Shown one piece after another: positions 54,922 to 62,899 of a stretch of 64,000 bases of DNA. Position 1 is the first letter of the stretch, and the number at the start of each line of letters is the position of its first letter. Where the stretch lies: the NCBI RefSeq assembly GCF_028649655.1, contig NZ_JAQSLN010000002.1:62001-126000 (forward strand), written 5' to 3'. Below the pieces are notes generated by a model, which was given only the letters and a program-made list of their open reading frames with translations, made no database searches and had not been told where the DNA came from. This DNA is from Halobacteriovorax sp. GB3 (GTDB lineage Bacteria; Bdellovibrionota; Bacteriovoracia; Bacteriovoracales; Bacteriovoracaceae). Both the position numbers and the translations under genes were made by a program.

Positions 54922-54947
54922 AAGGTTACTTCGATAAAAGTTACCTT
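54922..54947. promoter_or_regulatory. 26-base operator-like inverted repeat between metF and the kinase gene
   Basis: AAGGTTACTT (54922-54931) and AAGTTACCTT (54938-54947) are inverted copies of each other with one mismatch, separated by CGATAA. The size and symmetry suit a dimeric regulator. It could control metF, the divergent hybrid kinase, or both. It does not match the MetJ met-box AGACGTCT. Confidence 0.55.
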
Positions 54948-55037
54948 AAAATATACTCAATATTCACCTAAGGCATAGAATAACAATTATACTTACCGAA
55001 AGGACTATTTGTAAAAACTCTTAACTATGGTTATCTC

Positions 55038-56135
55038 ATGAAATTGAAAAAGCTTGATTCTACAGATTTCTCAAACTTCATCACTTCTATGAGTCACGAA
55101 GTTCGAACTCCATTAAATGGAATCCTAGGGATGTCAGATCTGTTGCTAATGAGTCAACTAGATGATGATCAAAGAGGGAAGCTCAATATTATAAAGGAAT
55201 GTGGTGAAGAGCTTCTAGAGCTTGTTGATAGTGTTTTAGAAATTACGGCCATAAATAATGGCCGAGTCGCAAGCTCTTTTGAAAAAGTGAATTTAGAGTC
55301 ATTTATTCGAAGAGTTTGCTCTAATTATGATCTTAAAATGAAAGAGAAGGGAATCTCTTTCATTTTAGATCTTGAATCACTCGATCGAATAGCTCGCATT
55401 AATACGAGCCACTTGAGAAGGATTCTTTTATGCCTACTTGATAATGCTTGTTCTTACTCTGAAATGGGAGAAGTGAGACTGAAGGGTGTTTATAAAGAAA
55501 ATGATCTCTTTGAGTTCTCTATTTCAGATACGGGAAGAGGGATAGATGAAGATGAAATCCAAAAGGTATTTGAGCCTTTTTATCGTGGGCAAGATGAAAA
55601 TTCAGACATTCGAAAAGTAGGTCTTGGGCTTACTGTAGTTAAAAGTCTCTTGGATCATCATGACTACTCTTTCTCAATAGAGTCCAAAAAAGATATCGGC
55701 ACAAAATTTACATTTGATTTTAAAGTTAATGAAATTGATCAGGTAATCCTTGAGGACAAGCATAGAGATCTTTCAAAGGTAAATGTTCTTGTTGTTGAGG
55801 ACATGTCTGTTAATCAACAGGTGATTGAAGCATTTCTGAATAAATTTGGAATCCTTCCTAAATTCGCATCAAGTGGAGAGTCTGCGATTAATCTTTCGCA
55901 AAATGAAAAATTTGATTTGATATTTATGGATATTAAATTACCAGATATCAATGGAATCAAAGCGACAAAAGAAATCCTTTCACATGACCCTTCTGTTTAT
56001 ATCATTGCGTTAACTGCTGAAGCATTTGAAAGAGATAAGCAGGCTTGCTTAGAGGCAGGTATGAAAGATTACATTTCAAAGCCTTTGAATAGAGAAGTTT
56101 TGAAAAAGGCACTTGAAAAGTTTAGTACGCAATAA
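55038..56135 (+). CDS. Soluble hybrid histidine kinase with receiver domain
   Basis: Two-component hybrid kinase without any sensor or TM domain, so it is cytoplasmic and must be recruited to a signal by another protein. The dimerisation/phospho-acceptor domain begins near residue 12, with His20 in SMSHEVRTPLNGIL. The ATPase domain has the N-box Asn136 (LLDNACSYS), DTGRGI (164-169), an F-box-like EPFYRG and GLGL (196-199). A receiver domain follows, with Asp298 in IFMDIKLPD and Lys348 in ISKPL. All catalytic residues look intact. ATG at 55038 has no strong Shine-Dalgarno and no upstream alternative in frame. An OmpR-type regulator starts 106 bases after its stop and is the likely partner. Confidence 0.9.
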   Translation: MKLKKLDSTDFSNFITSMSHEVRTPLNGILGMSDLLLMSQLDDDQRGKLNIIKECGEELLELVDSVLEITAINNGRVASSFEKVNLESFIRRVCSNYDLKMKEKGISFILDLESLDRIARINTSHLRRILLCLLDNACSYSEMGEVRLKGVYKENDLFEFSISDTGRGIDEDEIQKVFEPFYRGQDENSDIRKVGLGLTVVKSLLDHHDYSFSIESKKDIGTKFTFDFKVNEIDQVILEDKHRDLSKVNVLVVEDMSVNQQVIEAFLNKFGILPKFASSGESAINLSQNEKFDLIFMDIKLPDINGIKATKEILSHDPSVYIIALTAEAFERDKQACLEAGMKDYISKPLNREVLKKALEKFSTQ

Positions 56136-56241
56136 AACTAAAACACTCGGCCATTATTACCTGCTTAATTCTAGGAAAGAAGTATTGGATAAATATTTTA
56201 TTCCTGATAGAATCTTTTTGGATAATAAAGAGGTGTTTTAT

Positions 56242-56916
56242 ATGTACAAAGTTTTATATGTTGATGATAGTGAAATGAATCTAGATTACTTTGGAGATAT
56301 CTTCTCTCAAAAATTCAATGTTAAATTAGTTCAAAATCCTATCAATGCTCTTTCTGTCTTAGCAGATGAAACATTCGATGCAATTGTTCTCGATGTGCAC
56401 ATGCCATTATGTGATGGTTTTGATCTTTTTAAGAAAATGCGTGATAGAAACCTTGTTAAAAACTGCCCAGTACTCTTTTTCAGCAGTGACTCTACTGAAA
56501 AGTCGACGATCAAAGGATTAAAAATTGGTTGCGATGATTATCTAACGAGAACGATGACAGGTGAAGAACTTCAGCTTCGAATTGCAAATAGAATTAAAAA
56601 GTATAAGTCATTTACTGAAGATGAAATGTCAGTAGGAAATATCAAAATTGATAAGAAAGCGATGCAAGTATTTCTTGATGGAAATAGGCTAAGCCTCACT
56701 GGGACTGAATTTAAAATCCTTTTAGGTCTATCGACAAATAAAGGAAAACTAGTTCCAAGAGAAGAATTATCTAAGATCGTTTGGGGTGATACTGAGGTTG
56801 CTGTTGGAACAATGAATACTCATATTACCAACTTAAGGTCGAAATTAGATGGTTTTAACCACAAGATTGCCAGTATTAAAGGGCGAGGCTTTATTTTAAA
56901 AGAACTTGTCGTCTAG
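56242..56916 (+). CDS. OmpR-family response regulator lacking the conserved receiver lysine
   Basis: DNA-binding response regulator paralogous to the one at 17435; the two align over about 223 residues almost without gaps. The receiver has Asp8-Asp9, phospho-acceptor Asp51 (VLDVHMP) and Ser81. The invariant Lys that should follow near position 103 is Arg (DYLTRTM), which may weaken or alter phosphorylation-driven switching. The winged helix is intact: LTGTEFKILLGL, VPREELSKIVWG, TMNTHITNLRSKL and the wing KGRGFIL. I use the ATG at 56242 with AAAGAGG upstream. The frame stays open back to 56113 and overlaps the kinase gene, but that extension has no receiver-like sequence. Probable partner of the hybrid kinase just upstream. 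Confidence 0.88.
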   Translation: MYKVLYVDDSEMNLDYFGDIFSQKFNVKLVQNPINALSVLADETFDAIVLDVHMPLCDGFDLFKKMRDRNLVKNCPVLFFSSDSTEKSTIKGLKIGCDDYLTRTMTGEELQLRIANRIKKYKSFTEDEMSVGNIKIDKKAMQVFLDGNRLSLTGTEFKILLGLSTNKGKLVPREELSKIVWGDTEVAVGTMNTHITNLRSKLDGFNHKIASIKGRGFILKELVV

Positions 56917-56949
56917 CAATTTTTTCGAATATCTATTATCCTAGTAAGT

Positions 56950-57828
56950 ATGGATGAAATAAAGATTTCAAGTCATTTCGTTACTGCTAGGATTTCTTCT
57001 TTTGGAGCTGAATTAAAGGGCCTAAAAGATAGAGAGTCAAATATAGAATACATTTGGCAGGGTGACTCTGATCACTGGGAACGTTCTGCTCCCATCCTTT
57101 TTCCAATCGTTGGAAGTTTACGTGAAGATAAATATCGAATTGGCCGTAAGTACTACGGTATGAGTCGACATGGTTTCGCACGCGATAGTGAATTTGAAAT
57201 TATCGAAAAGGAAAAAGACTCTGTTAAATTGAGACTCATTCAAAGTGATGAGACTCTTAAGATTTTTCCTTTTAAATTTAGTCTCGATGTTCGCTACAAA
57301 GTCTATGGACCAAAACTTATCATTTCATATGAAGTTAAAAACTTAGATAGAAAAGAGATGTTCTTTTCTATTGGTTCCCATCCCGCATTTAATGTCCCAT
57401 TAAATAAAGGACAGCTCGAAGATTACTTTGTTGAATTTGAAAAGCGTGAAGAAAAAGGCGCATACTATCTACACAATGGTCTTGTTGATTTTCATTCACC
57501 AGATGATAAGACAATGATGATTGATGATAAGAGAATTGAACTCACAAAAGATCTCTTTAAAAGTGATGCTCTTATCTTTAAAGATCCTGATTCTAAGCGA
57601 GTCTTTTTGAAAAATTCATTTGATGAGCATTCTGTCACAATCGACTTTGGAGATATCCCTTATTTAGGATTGTGGGCACCTGAAGGAGCTCCTTTTGTGT
57701 GTATCGAGCCATGGTATGGTGTTGCCGATGCAACTGATTCCAATAATGATTTCGTGATAAAAGAAGGGTTGATTAGTTTAGAGCAAGAAAAGTCATTTAA
57801 GTGTGAGTACACAATTCATGTAAACTAG
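56950..57828 (+). CDS. Aldose 1-epimerase family protein (LacX-like)
   Basis: Galactose-mutarotase-fold enzyme that likely interconverts anomers of a hexose or phosphorylated sugar in the cytoplasm. Family features are ISSFGAELKGL at the N-terminus, FPIVGSLREDKY, MSRHGFARDSEF with a His/Arg binding region, FSIGSHPAFNVP with a catalytic His, and CIEPWYGVAD containing a conserved Glu. The SHPAFN/EPW pattern and 292 residues place it nearer the LacX/YeaD-like branch than to GalM. There is no signal peptide. It is a single-gene unit 33 bases after the regulator. A strong hairpin begins at its stop codon. The true substrate is unknown; many LacX-like proteins are uncharacterised. Confidence 0.88.
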   Translation: MDEIKISSHFVTARISSFGAELKGLKDRESNIEYIWQGDSDHWERSAPILFPIVGSLREDKYRIGRKYYGMSRHGFARDSEFEIIEKEKDSVKLRLIQSDETLKIFPFKFSLDVRYKVYGPKLIISYEVKNLDRKEMFFSIGSHPAFNVPLNKGQLEDYFVEFEKREEKGAYYLHNGLVDFHSPDDKTMMIDDKRIELTKDLFKSDALIFKDPDSKRVFLKNSFDEHSVTIDFGDIPYLGLWAPEGAPFVCIEPWYGVADATDSNNDFVIKEGLISLEQEKSFKCEYTIHVN

Positions 57829-57847
57829 GGGGAGAATATCCCCCTAG
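57825..57847. terminator. Bidirectional terminator hairpin
   Basis: CTAGGGGGA (57825-57833) pairs with TCCCCCTAG (57839-57847), nine perfect pairs with a five-base loop. It includes the mutarotase TAG and lies ten bases from the convergent nitroreductase stop. A T run follows on the plus strand only after a gap (57860-57865). On the minus strand TTTAC follows directly. Confidence 0.75.
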
Positions 57848-57856
57848 TAAGTAACC

Positions 57857-58498
57857 CTATTTTTTATATTCAAATACTTCTTCTTGATCGAAGCGTACTT
57901 TTTTAAGGTCTTTGTATTTGTCATCATCTTTTCTATATCCAAGTGCAACTGCAGCAATTGTCTTATATGGGCCGTCTTCTAGTCCTAAAAGTTTGTCGTA
58001 AGCTGCAGGATCAAGTCCTTCAAGAGCACAAGTATCAATTTTTAAGAGTCCAGCCGCTAAAGTGAGTTGTCCCATTGCAATATATGACTGTCTTTGGGCC
58101 CAAGCATCGATTGTTTGAGATCTTGGTCCTTCAACGAGATTTCCGACCATCATGTCTCTATATCCAGCCAAGTCTTCAACTTGAAGTCCTCTTGTTTTAG
58201 CAATATCGGCAACAAATTTATCTACGTATTGTGCATCTAGTTTTTCAAGAGTTGTGAAAACCAAATAGTGAGAAGCATCAGTTACTTGAGATTGATTCCA
58301 AGAAACTTCTCTTAGTTTTGCACGAAGTTCTTTATTTTCTACAACGATAAACTTCCATGGTTGAAGCCCGTAAGAAGAAGGAGCTAGTCTTACTGACTCA
58401 ACAAGAGTATTCCAATCTTTTTCGTTAATTTTCTTGTCTGCATCAAAGATCTTCGTGGCATATCTCCAATCAAGTGCTTCTAAAATTTGTTCATTCAC
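57857..58498 (-). CDS. Nitroreductase family flavoprotein (NfsB-like)
   Basis: FMN-dependent NAD(P)H oxidoreductase of the oxygen-insensitive nitroreductase family, reducing nitro compounds, quinones or similar electrophiles. Typical parts are WRYATKIFDADKKI at the N-terminus with FMN phosphate contacts, LAPSSYGLQPWKFIVV, and GLLKIDTCALEGLDPAAYDKLL toward the end, with YKTIAAVALGYR closing the fold. The start is GTG (complement of 58496-58498): GGAG lies eight bases upstream. The open frame extends to 58540, but that part is atypical and lies within the regulator gene. It overlaps the ohrR-like gene by eight bases, so it belongs to the gpx-ohrR operon and probably answers to peroxide. Confidence 0.9.
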   Translation of the reverse strand: MNEQILEALDWRYATKIFDADKKINEKDWNTLVESVRLAPSSYGLQPWKFIVVENKELRAKLREVSWNQSQVTDASHYLVFTTLEKLDAQYVDKFVADIAKTRGLQVEDLAGYRDMMVGNLVEGPRSQTIDAWAQRQSYIAMGQLTLAAGLLKIDTCALEGLDPAAYDKLLGLEDGPYKTIAAVALGYRKDDDKYKDLKKVRFDQEEVFEYKK

Positions 58499-58940
58499 AA
58501 TTTTTCTCCGTTGTATTGAGCAATTCAAATAGCTCGTCAATTTTAACTTTAAAATTCATCAGTTCGCTTGGATCTCCTTCGTAATTACAAAGGATTTTTC
58601 CCGGAACTTTCTTTGCTTTGTTTTTTAATTTCTTTCCATCGTCTGTTAAAGAGACATAGACGATTCTTTCATCATTTTTACAACGCTTCTTTTCGATCAA
58701 TCCTTTGTCAATGAGTCGCTTAATCAAGGGACTCAAAGTTCCAGAGTCTAGACTTAGTTTCTGACCTAGCTCTTTGACATTAACGGCTTCTTTTTCCCAT
58801 AGAACAATCATCACAAGGTATTGCGGATAAGTTATATCGAGCTTTTCAAGAAGAGGTCGATATCTTGCCGTCACTAATTTACTAAGTCTATAGAGACTAA
58901 AGCAAAATTGATTTTCTAATAAGAGTGCGTCTTTATTCAT
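58491..58940 (-). CDS. ohrR: OhrR-type MarR-family peroxide-sensing repressor
   Basis: Redox-sensing transcriptional repressor. The N-terminal helix LLENQFCFSLYRLSKL holds the reactive Cys13 exactly where OhrR has its peroxidatic Cys. ITYPQYLVMIVLWE is the family's typical next helix. The winged helix is complete (VNVKELGQKLSLDSGTLSPLIKRLIDKGLI in parts, wing NDERIVYVSLT). A second Cys near residue 122 and Cys148 could form a disulfide, as in two-Cys OhrR. Organic hydroperoxide would release it from DNA. A palindromic site similar to known OhrR operators lies in the promoter of this operon, upstream of gpx, so the gene is probably autoregulated. It sits eight bases after the peroxidase gene. 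Confidence 0.87.
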   Translation of the reverse strand: MNKDALLLENQFCFSLYRLSKLVTARYRPLLEKLDITYPQYLVMIVLWEKEAVNVKELGQKLSLDSGTLSPLIKRLIDKGLIEKKRCKNDERIVYVSLTDDGKKLKNKAKKVPGKILCNYEGDPSELMNFKVKIDELFELLNTTEKNCE

Positions 58941-58948
58941 TGTAAAAC

Positions 58949-59431
58949 CTATTTCTTACCAAGAAGATCTAGTAGGTCCTCTTCAATTTTTTGTGGCTTA
59001 TCTTGTGGAGCATATCTCTTAACTGGTTCACCATTTCCATCTACAAGGAATTTTGTAAAATTCCATTTAATTGGTTTTGATCCAAGAAGTCCTGGTTGTT
59101 TTTCTTTGAGGTACTCATAAAGAGGGTGGGCTTCATCACCGTTAACATCAATTTTATCAAAAATTGGAAATGTTACATTGAATTGAAGATCGCAAAATTG
59201 CTGAATCTCTTCCGCTTCACCTGGTTCCTGTTTACCAAATTGGTTACAAGGGAAGGCGAGAACTTCGAATTCACCTTCGTGCTTTTTATAAAGCTCTTGA
59301 AGGTCTTTGTACTGCGGCGTAAATCCACACTTACTGGCAGTATTTACAATAATAAGAGGCTTTCCTCTAAATTCTTCTAAACTTCTTTCATTTCCTTTAA
59401 TGTCTTTGGCCTTGAAATCATAAACACTCAT
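58949..59431 (-). CDS. gpx: Glutathione-peroxidase-like thiol peroxidase
   Basis: Thioredoxin-fold peroxidase of the BsaA/BtuE/GPx family. The active-site Cys35 stands in NTASKCGFTPQ. The conserved FPCNQFGKQEPG (about residues 61-71) and KWNFTKFLVD supply the Gln, Trp and Asn of the catalytic tetrad. Bacterial Cys-type members generally use thioredoxin rather than glutathione. There is no leader peptide, so it acts in the cytoplasm. At 160 residues it is standard size. It is the first gene of a three-gene unit with the OhrR-type repressor and a nitroreductase, a logical peroxide and electrophile defence set. The promoter region shows a palindrome overlapping the -35 element. Confidence 0.9.
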   Translation of the reverse strand: MSVYDFKAKDIKGNERSLEEFRGKPLIIVNTASKCGFTPQYKDLQELYKKHEGEFEVLAFPCNQFGKQEPGEAEEIQQFCDLQFNVTFPIFDKIDVNGDEAHPLYEYLKEKQPGLLGSKPIKWNFTKFLVDGNGEPVKRYAPQDKPQKIEEDLLDLLGKK

Positions 59432-59472
59432 AATATCCCCTTTTTTTGAATTATAGATAAGATACGATGTAT

Positions 59473-59492
59473 TTAAATTGTGTACAACTTAA
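59473..59492 (-). promoter_or_regulatory. OhrR/MarR-type operator overlapping the gpx operon promoter
   Basis: TTAAATTGTG followed by TACAACTTAA is a 20-base palindrome with 8 of 10 positions symmetric, close to the AATTGTATACAATT core known for OhrR operators. Read toward gpx, TTGTAC inside it could be a -35 element, with TATCTT 17 bases later as -10. A bound repressor would therefore block polymerase. Confidence 0.65.
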
Positions 59493-59589
59493 TTTTTGTC
59501 AATTTATTGTTAAGTTTACGCATTCCTTGGCGTAGTGGTGCTTTTGAATTAAAATAACCGCTTAAGATAATGAGACTTTAGGAGTTTTA

Positions 59590-60636
59590 ATGACAAAATT
59601 TTATGGCTTCACCTTTATGCGAGGCGTAGACAAATTAGACTACCCTTATATGGAAATGCTTGAGTCGATGTCAGGGCTTGTTGATGAAATTTATTTGGCC
59701 CTCGGCGATAGTGAAGATAAAACAGGTGAAAGAGTTAAGACTCTAGGGAAAGTCAAAGTTATCGACACTGTTTGGGAAGATAAGTACATGGGTGATGGAG
59801 GAATGATTTTTTCTCAACAAGCAAATGTTGCGCTTGATGAACTTAGAAAAGATCATGGAAATGAGGATGATGCATGGGCCATTTTTCTTCATTGTGATGA
59901 AATCATTCATCCTAGTGAGTACAAAAAACTAAAAGAAGATATTGAGGCCGCCATTGCAAGTGGAGCTGATGCTGTAAGACTACGTTTTTTACACTATTGG
60001 AAAGATCACTATCATATTGCGGTTAATAAGAGATGGCAGCCAGCTGAGATTAGAGCATTCAAGCTAAAGTCTGATATTATTTGCCACGGAGATGCTCAAG
60101 GTTTCAGTGGATACAAGAAGCAAGTGGACAGTGATGTTTGTTTATATCATTACGGACATGTTCGCCCAGCTGAACAACATAAGCTTAAGCAAGAAGAGAT
60201 TATGAGACGCATTCGTCCAGCTGCAAAGTTTAATAAATATTGGAGCCGTGAAAAAAAGGCCTTCGCTAAAACAAAAATGCAAAAGGTTCTTATTGAGCAT
60301 CCATCTTTTATGAAAGAGCGAGTTGAAAGACTTAGAGATCCATTTGAACTAGAAACTAAGAAAGTTGTTTATATTGTCGGTGACTATACTGAATTTTCGG
60401 AAGATATCACTTCTAAGATAAATGCAGATGAAGTCAACTTTGTTCTAACATCTGAAGAAGTTCCTTTTGAACATCGATTTAAAAATATGGTTATTATGAA
60501 GCCAAGCTTGATGGAAAGAATTCAATATGATCAACCTAAAAGTGTTGATATGGAGTCTGATCTTGCAAGTTCTTGGTCAAAAGATTTTGAATTAATATTG
60601 AGACTTTCAAATATTGATGTTTCAGTGAAATTATAG
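59590..60636 (+). CDS. Glycosyltransferase-like protein at head of the rhamnose cluster
   Basis: Probable family 2-like (GT-A) glycosyltransferase, assigned with moderate certainty. The N-terminal half has the pattern of such enzymes: GFTFMRGVDKLDYPYMEMLES, seen as FTFMRGVDK and YPYMEMLES, then VDEIYLALGDSEDKT, and WAIFLHCDEIIHPSEY, in which the HCDE takes the place of the D-x-D metal site. RLRFLHYW follows at the usual acceptor position. The C-terminal 110 residues (VVYIVGDYTEF onward) look like a separate small alpha/beta domain. No TM helix is seen. It is nine bases ahead of rmlA with GGAG-type Shine-Dalgarno sites throughout, so it likely adds a sugar to LPS O-antigen or another surface glycan. 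Confidence 0.7.
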   Translation: MTKFYGFTFMRGVDKLDYPYMEMLESMSGLVDEIYLALGDSEDKTGERVKTLGKVKVIDTVWEDKYMGDGGMIFSQQANVALDELRKDHGNEDDAWAIFLHCDEIIHPSEYKKLKEDIEAAIASGADAVRLRFLHYWKDHYHIAVNKRWQPAEIRAFKLKSDIICHGDAQGFSGYKKQVDSDVCLYHYGHVRPAEQHKLKQEEIMRRIRPAAKFNKYWSREKKAFAKTKMQKVLIEHPSFMKERVERLRDPFELETKKVVYIVGDYTEFSEDITSKINADEVNFVLTSEEVPFEHRFKNMVIMKPSLMERIQYDQPKSVDMESDLASSWSKDFELILRLSNIDVSVKL

Positions 60637-60645
60637 GGAGAGAAG

Positions 60646-61518
60646 ATGAAAGGTATTATTTTAGCCGGTGGTTCTGGAACAAGATTAAATCCCGCAACAC
60701 TTTCAATCTCAAAGCAAATCATACCCATTTATGATAAGCCGATGATTTACTATCCTCTTTCTGTTTTAATGCTCTCGAATATTAGAGATATTCTTATTAT
60801 CTCAACTCCTAGAGATATTGTTCACTTTAAAAGCCTCTTTGGTAACGGAAACCAACTGGGATTAAATATTGAGTACGCTGTTCAGCCAAGTCCCGATGGG
60901 CTTGCCCAAGCGTTTATCATTGGTGAAGAATTTATTGGTGATGATAGTGTTTGTCTTGTTCTTGGAGATAATATCTTTTATGGCCACGGTCTCACTCAAA
61001 AACTAGAAAGAGCGGCTAGTCTTGAAAGTGGTGCAACGATCTTTGGTTATAATGTTCAAGATCCTGAAAGATATGGTGTTGCTGAATTTGATAAAAATCA
61101 TAAGGTCTTGTCGATTGAAGAAAAGCCAGAAGTGCCAAAGTCTAATTACGCTGTTACTGGGCTTTACTATTATGATAATAGCGTCGTTGAGATTGCTAAA
61201 AATGTTAAGCCATCACATCGAGGTGAGCTGGAAATTACAACAGTCAATCAGGCCTATCTGGAAAAGGGAGAGCTTTCTCTTGAACTTCTAGGGAGAGGAA
61301 TTGCTTGGCTTGATACAGGAACACACTCGTCACTTCTCGATGCTTCTAACTTCATTCAAACAATTGAGCAGAGACAGGGGCTTAAAGTTGCATGTCTTGA
61401 AGAAATTGCATTTAAAAAGAATTGGATTGATGCAAGTGAAGTTGAAAAAGTCGCTAGTTCTATGAAGAATAGTGAATATGGTAAACATCTTCTTCGAGTT
61501 TTAAAGGATCACGTGTGA
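60646..61518 (+). CDS. rmlA: Glucose-1-phosphate thymidylyltransferase
   Basis: First enzyme of dTDP-L-rhamnose synthesis: joins glucose-1-phosphate and dTTP. The nucleotide-binding start [17 protein letters not shown] and [12 protein letters not shown] are diagnostic. [12 protein letters not shown] holds the metal Asp, and [20 protein letters not shown] and [13 protein letters not shown] complete the active site. At 290 residues it has the expected size. The GGGAGAAG before the ATG is strong. The stop overlaps rmlC by four bases (GTGA). Confidence 0.95.
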   Translation: MKGIILAGGSGTRLNPATLSISKQIIPIYDKPMIYYPLSVLMLSNIRDILIISTPRDIVHFKSLFGNGNQLGLNIEYAVQPSPDGLAQAFIIGEEFIGDDSVCLVLGDNIFYGHGLTQKLERAASLESGATIFGYNVQDPERYGVAEFDKNHKVLSIEEKPEVPKSNYAVTGLYYYDNSVVEIAKNVKPSHRGELEITTVNQAYLEKGELSLELLGRGIAWLDTGTHSSLLDASNFIQTIEQRQGLKVACLEEIAFKKNWIDASEVEKVASSMKNSEYGKHLLRVLKDHV

Positions 61519-62063
61519 AGATTGTTGAAACACCCATAAAAGATCTTTTGATTATTGAACCTTCTGTTTTCGATGATGATAGAGGATATTTCTACGAGAG
61601 TTTTAATAAAGAGAGATTCTTAAAGAATGACCTGGAATATGATTTCGTACAAGATAATCAATCATTTTCTTCCTACGGCACAATTAGAGGGCTCCATTTA
61701 CAAATTGGAGAGTTCGCTCAAGCTAAGCTTGTTAGATGTCCTGTTGGTAAAGTTCTAGATGTCGCTGTTGATTTGCGAGTAGGGAGTGAAACATTTGGTC
61801 AAAGCTTTTCGATTGAACTCAGTGAAGAGAATCATAGGCAACTACTGATTCCAAGAAACTTTGCTCATGGTTTTTCTGTTTTATCTAAAAATGCACTTTT
61901 TCAATACAAATGCGATAACTTTTATAACAAAGAAAGTGAAAGAGGAATCATCTATAGTGATTCAACTTTATCAATTGATTGGCAAGTCGAGGAAGATAAG
62001 ATCAGCTTATCTGAAAAAGATAAACTCCTTCCGACATATAATGAATATTGTGAGAGATTATGA
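61515..62063 (+). CDS. rmlC: dTDP-4-dehydrorhamnose 3,5-epimerase
   Basis: Third step of the pathway: inverts C3 and C5 of dTDP-4-keto-6-deoxyglucose. A cupin-type enzyme of 182 residues. Seen are [21 protein letters not shown] (as [14 protein letters not shown]), [19 protein letters not shown] with the catalytic His, [13 protein letters not shown], and [10 protein letters not shown]. The motif usually reads RGLHYQ; here Leu replaces Tyr. It starts at GTG inside the rmlA stop and ends in an ATGA overlap with rmlD, so translation is fully coupled. Confidence 0.93.
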   Translation: MKIVETPIKDLLIIEPSVFDDDRGYFYESFNKERFLKNDLEYDFVQDNQSFSSYGTIRGLHLQIGEFAQAKLVRCPVGKVLDVAVDLRVGSETFGQSFSIELSEENHRQLLIPRNFAHGFSVLSKNALFQYKCDNFYNKESERGIIYSDSTLSIDWQVEEDKISLSEKDKLLPTYNEYCERL

Positions 62064-62899
62064 TTTTTGTTACAGGTGGTAATGGACAGCTAGGAAAATC
62101 TTTAAAAAAAGTGGAATCAGAGATTCAAACTTTTAGTTCTTCTGAATGCGATATTACATCTTATGAATCAGTTCATAAGGCCTTGGAAAATTCAAAGGAA
62201 GGTGACTTTCTTATTAACTGTGCCGCTTATACTGCCGTTGATCTTGCTGAAGAAGATCAAGACAATGCTTTTCTTGTGAACAGAGACTCTCTAGCGATCC
62301 TATCAAAAATCTGTCAGGAAAAAGATCTTAACCTCATTCATATTTCAACTGACTATGTCTTCGATGGTAATAATCATCGACCTTATAAAGAAAGTGATTC
62401 TGTTTCTCCACAATCAGTTTATGGAGCCTCAAAAAAAGAAGGGGAAGAGTCACTTATACAAAGTTCTTTTAAAAATTACTCTATTGTCCGTACGTCTTGG
62501 GTCTACTCTGAATACGGAAAGAACTTTGTGAAGACGATGATGGCTTTATCAAAAAAAGAAGAATTATCTGTTGTCTTTGATCAAGTTGGTTCTCCAACAT
62601 ATGCTACAGATCTGGCCGAATTTCTAATAAGAATGACGAATGAATTTGAGAAATGTCGTGGCGAAATCTTTCACTTTTCAAATGAGGGAGTGTTGTCATG
62701 GTACGACTTTGCAGTAGAGATTATGGAAGAGTTGAAAAGTAAATGTACGATTCATCCAATTGAATCTCACCAATTTCCAACGAAAGCAAAGAGACCTCAT
62801 TATTCAGTTTTAAATAAATCAAAAATTAAAAAAACGTTAAATTATAATGTTCCCTATTGGAAAGAAGGACTTAGAAAATGTCTAAAAAATCTATCTTAG
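62060..62899 (+). CDS. rmlD: dTDP-4-dehydrorhamnose reductase
   Basis: Final step: NAD(P)H-dependent reduction to dTDP-L-rhamnose. A short-chain dehydrogenase-like enzyme with nucleotide motif GGNGQLGKSL, NCAAYTAVDLAEED, the catalytic STDYVFDG, YGASKKEGE with Tyr-x-x-x-Lys, and RTSWVYSEYGKNFVKTM. KRPHYSVLNKSK near the end is characteristic of RmlD. Length is 279 (usual about 295). It overlaps rmlC by four bases at the start and rmlB by 22 bases at the end. Confidence 0.93.
   Translation: MIFVTGGNGQLGKSLKKVESEIQTFSSSECDITSYESVHKALENSKEGDFLINCAAYTAVDLAEEDQDNAFLVNRDSLAILSKICQEKDLNLIHISTDYVFDGNNHRPYKESDSVSPQSVYGASKKEGEESLIQSSFKNYSIVRTSWVYSEYGKNFVKTMMALSKKEELSVVFDQVGSPTYATDLAEFLIRMTNEFEKCRGEIFHFSNEGVLSWYDFAVEIMEELKSKCTIHPIESHQFPTKAKRPHYSVLNKSKIKKTLNYNVPYWKEGLRKCLKNLS

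Noticed and set aside
54854-55037. SAM riboswitch upstream of metF
   Set aside because: The region is only 184 bases and shared with a divergent gene. No conserved SAM-I/II core could be aligned; the visible elements are a simple hairpin and an operator-like palindrome.
56113-56241. Extended start of the second response regulator overlapping the hybrid kinase gene
   Set aside because: The 43 extra residues have no counterpart in the paralogue, whereas the ATG at 56242 has AAAGAGG and begins exactly at the receiver fold.
58499-58540. Upstream ATG start of the nitroreductase
   Set aside because: It would add 14 residues lying within the ohrR-like gene; the GTG at 58498 has GGAG at the right distance and gives the usual family N-terminus.
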